Assembly (NCBI GenBank): GCA_036003885.1
Contig: DASYSA010000121.1
Coordinates: 1 to 7,176 of the forward strand
DNA: 7,176 bases
Reading direction: 5' to 3'
Source of the DNA: DASYSA01 sp036003885
GTDB lineage: Bacteria > Acidobacteriota > Blastocatellia > UBA7656
The notes below the pieces were generated by a model. It made no database searches, had not been told where the DNA came from, and saw nothing but the letters and a program-made list of their open reading frames with translations. Positions 5,510 through 7,176 of this stretch are shown in pieces (within the stretch, counting starts at the first letter, position 1; the number at the start of each line of letters is the position of its first letter). The translations under genes were made by a program, and so were the position numbers.

Positions 5510-6868
5510 ATGTCTCCAAAGCGAATCATCTCCCCGATAGGCCCTGCACGGAGCGCCGCATTCGACATCCTGCGCCGCGTCGAAACCGAACGCGCTTATG
5601 CTTCGGTCCTTGTCGCAGCGCTGCCGCAAACCGACCTCTCACGTGAGGATCGCGCTCTCGCGCACGAGGTAGTGCTCGGCGTGCTTCGCTGGCAGAAGTC
5701 GCTCGACTATTACATCGAGCGCTATTCGCACCGCTCTGTTCAACGTCTCGATCTCACCGTAGTGCTGGCGCTTCGGATGGGTCTCTACCAACTGCGTCAT
5801 CTAACCCGCATTCCCCACTCCGCGGCAGTCAATGAATCGGTGAACCTGGTCAAAGTGGGGGGAGTTCGGAGCGCGGCAGGGTTTGTGAACGCGGTGCTTA
5901 GAACCGCAGCACGCCACCTTGATGACCGGGCGGGTGACGAGATCGAGGATCCAGCCGACCGAGCATCCGTAGAGCTTTCACATCCCCGATGGCTGCTCGA
6001 GCGATGGTCCGCCTTCCTCGGCGAGTCGGAGTCCCGTGCGTTGGCGCTCGCCAACAATCAAGCTCCGCGAGCCGCGTTCAGAGTCAACCCCCTGAAGGCA
6101 ACAGTGGAGGAGGCAACTGGTGTTCTTGAGGAGCAAGGGGTTGTGGCCCGAGAGTCGGAGTATGTCGCTGGCGCATTCCTCGTCGAAGGAGAGAGGTCTC
6201 CGCTCGTGCGAGCGGCTGAGCAAGGGTTGATCTACCTGCAGGATGAGGCATCACAGTTGGTTTCGAAGCTTCTCGATCCACAAGCCGGCGAGCGAATCCT
6301 CGATGTGTGCGCGGCTCCCGGTTCCAAGACCTCCCATATTGCGGCGCTCGCAAAGAACCAGAGCTGGATTGTCGCCTGCGACCTCCACCCTCAGAGGCTC
6401 TCAACGCTTCGGTCCAACTGTGTGCGCCTGGGTGCTGATCAGGTCGATGCAGTGGCGCTGGATGGGGCCAGAGGACTACCCTTTCTCGAAGGTCTTCCAA
6501 CCTTCGATCGAGTGCTGGTTGACGCGCCATGCACCGGAACCGGAACGCTCAGTCAGAACCCTGAGATCAAGTGGCGGCTGGCAGCCGAAGACGCTGAGCG
6601 ATTGTCGAGAAGCCAGTTGGCTCTCCTTACGCGCGGCGCGGAGACGGTTGCCGTGGGAGGAAGAGTTGTCTACTCGACCTGTTCAGTCGAGCCGGATGAG
6701 AACGAAGCTGTGGTCGCGCGATTCCTTGAAGCGAACAGGCGGTTTCGGCTTGTCGAGCCGAAGGCGCACCGCGACCTCATTACCGGAGAGGGATACGTCA
6801 GGACCTTCCGCCACCGCCACGGGATGGATTGTTTCTTCGCGGCCGTGATGGAGAGGATTCCGCGTTGA
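5510..6868 (+). CDS. rsmB: 16S rRNA (cytosine967-C5)-methyltransferase RsmB
   Basis: A 452-aa cytoplasmic enzyme that methylates C967 of 16S rRNA with S-adenosylmethionine. Residues about 13-139 form the NusB-like RNA-binding domain (ARSAAFDILRRVE, VVLGVLRWQKSLDYYIERYS, IPHSAAVNESVNLVK, GFVNAVLR). The SAM-dependent Rossmann domain covers about 240-450. It has YLQDEASQLV, motif I LDVCAAPGSKTSHIA (264-278) and ACDLHPQRL. Motif IV is VDAPCTGTGTL with Cys341, and motif VI YSTCSVEPDENE with Cys391, the expected nucleophile. The last segment HRHGMDCFFAAVMER also fits the family. Length and both catalytic Cys are as expected, so the gene looks intact. The ATG at 5510 puts the N-terminus in family register, but no Shine-Dalgarno lies at the right distance; GAGG at 5481-5484 is too far. 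The start is therefore less certain than the rest. The usual neighbours fmt or def are absent here. Confidence 0.95.
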   Translation: MSPKRIISPIGPARSAAFDILRRVETERAYASVLVAALPQTDLSREDRALAHEVVLGVLRWQKSLDYYIERYSHRSVQRLDLTVVLALRMGLYQLRHLTRIPHSAAVNESVNLVKVGGVRSAAGFVNAVLRTAARHLDDRAGDEIEDPADRASVELSHPRWLLERWSAFLGESESRALALANNQAPRAAFRVNPLKATVEEATGVLEEQGVVARESEYVAGAFLVEGERSPLVRAAEQGLIYLQDEASQLVSKLLDPQAGERILDVCAAPGSKTSHIAALAKNQSWIVACDLHPQRLSTLRSNCVRLGADQVDAVALDGARGLPFLEGLPTFDRVLVDAPCTGTGTLSQNPEIKWRLAAEDAERLSRSQLALLTRGAETVAVGGRVVYSTCSVEPDENEAVVARFLEANRRFRLVEPKAHRDLITGEGYVRTFRHRHGMDCFFAAVMERIPR

Positions 6869-6938
6869 GTTCGAGTTAGACAGGTAGATTTGAGAGGTTG
6901 CAAGGGTAGAGCTTTAACTGGGCACATCGAAACAGCGG

Positions 6939-7056
6939 GCCGGGAAGCCACCGGGCGTAAGCCCGGGGTAGCTCGCTTTCGACCTAACGCAGAATCGACT
7001 GAGCCCGAGAAGCCAGCGGCCTAAATGAGCCCGTGGTAGCTCGCTTTCGACCTGCA
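6939..7056 (+). repeat. REP-like palindromic units 1 and 2 (forward)
   Basis: Two related units lie at about 6941-6986 and 7005-7054. Both start CG(G/A)GAAGCC and both contain the identical 18-mer GTAGCTCGCTTTCGACCT (6968-6985 and 7036-7053, 68 bases apart). Unit 1 has an exact hairpin CCGGGC-GTAA-GCCCGG (6951-6966). In unit 2 that palindrome is degenerate (GCGGCCTAAATGAGCCCG). They follow the rsmB stop by about 70 bases, with no gene in the remaining sequence to the window edge. The stretch 6869-6938 shows nothing I can name. Confidence 0.8.
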
Positions 7057-7060
7057 AGCT

Positions 7061-7176
7061 TTTAGGTTAAAAGCGAAGCTTCTCCGGGCTGACGCCCGGG
7101 GCTTTCCGGATCCATAGCGCGAGATTTAGGTTGAAAGCGAAGCTTCTCCGGGCTGACGCCCGGAGCTTTCCGGATC
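7061..7176 (-). repeat. REP-like palindromic units 3 and 4 (inverted)
   Basis: Two 52-base units at 7061-7112 and 7125-7176 match at 50 of 52 positions (differences at 7069/7133 and 7100/7164), period 64. Each has the hairpin CCGGGC-TGAC-GCCCGG (7084-7099, 7148-7163), extended to CTCCGGGC/GCCCGGAG in the second, and the palindrome GAAGCTTC (7075-7082, 7139-7146). Their reverse complement aligns with units 1 and 2 (GCCCGG, then AGCTTCGCTTT and AACCTAAA), so the array switches orientation at about 7055-7060. The last unit runs to the window edge, so more copies may follow. Confidence 0.85.

Noticed and set aside
5487..5540. 17-codon frame with GAGG upstream that overlaps the rsmB start, as a leader peptide
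   Set aside because: The spacing from GAGG to its ATG is only 2 bases, the peptide has no recognisable attenuator features, and short frames like this are expected by chance.
6084..6848. Long frames on both strands within rsmB
   Set aside because: Shadows of rsmB, whose motifs I, IV and VI fix the real frame.

Overview
The window looks like chromosomal DNA of a GC-rich, free-living bacterium. The Acidobacteriota, perhaps class Blastocatellia, is my best guess. That rests on the mix of a LytS/LytTR two-component pair, a LysW-type carrier protein and intergenic GGGTTTCGAG-type heptamer repeats with REP-like palindromes. It is an inference without any database search. No phage, IS, CRISPR or plasmid genes are visible. 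The novelty lies mainly in one small gene and in several families of intergenic repeats.

Layout. Positions 1-296 hold the 3' part, or all, of a small uncharacterised gene. A diverged inverted repeat (334-439) and a strong sigma70-like promoter (466-493) precede tRNA-Arg(TCG) at 515-588. At 744-2683 lies a two-gene operon with a 4-bp ATGA overlap. It encodes a four-TM LytS-type histidine kinase and a LytTR response regulator. After 128 bp carrying a good promoter (2755-2783) comes an APC-family amino acid permease (2812-4320).

Next is a compact cassette of small genes set between palindromic heptamer repeats. Repeat 1 (4335-4440) is followed by a dyad (4488-4516) and by lysW (4559-4732), a 57-residue amino-group carrier protein ending in EDWVE. 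A very clear intrinsic terminator (4775-4799) follows, then repeat 2 (4803-4932) and a CxxCxxxCC (YkgJ-like) cysteine-cluster protein (5006-5407). rsmB (5510-6868), the 16S rRNA m5C967 methyltransferase, comes next. The window ends in an array of at least four REP-like units (6939-7176), two in each orientation, the last reaching the window edge.

How the parts work together. The kinase and regulator clearly form one signalling unit. By analogy with other LytS/LytTR systems, the permease just downstream is a plausible target, but nothing in the sequence proves it. lysW stands apart from the lysine or arginine pathway enzymes (LysX, LysZ, LysY, LysJ, LysK), none of which is in this window, so it must act in trans. 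All genes are on the + strand, but the terminator, repeats and internal promoters suggest several separate transcripts.
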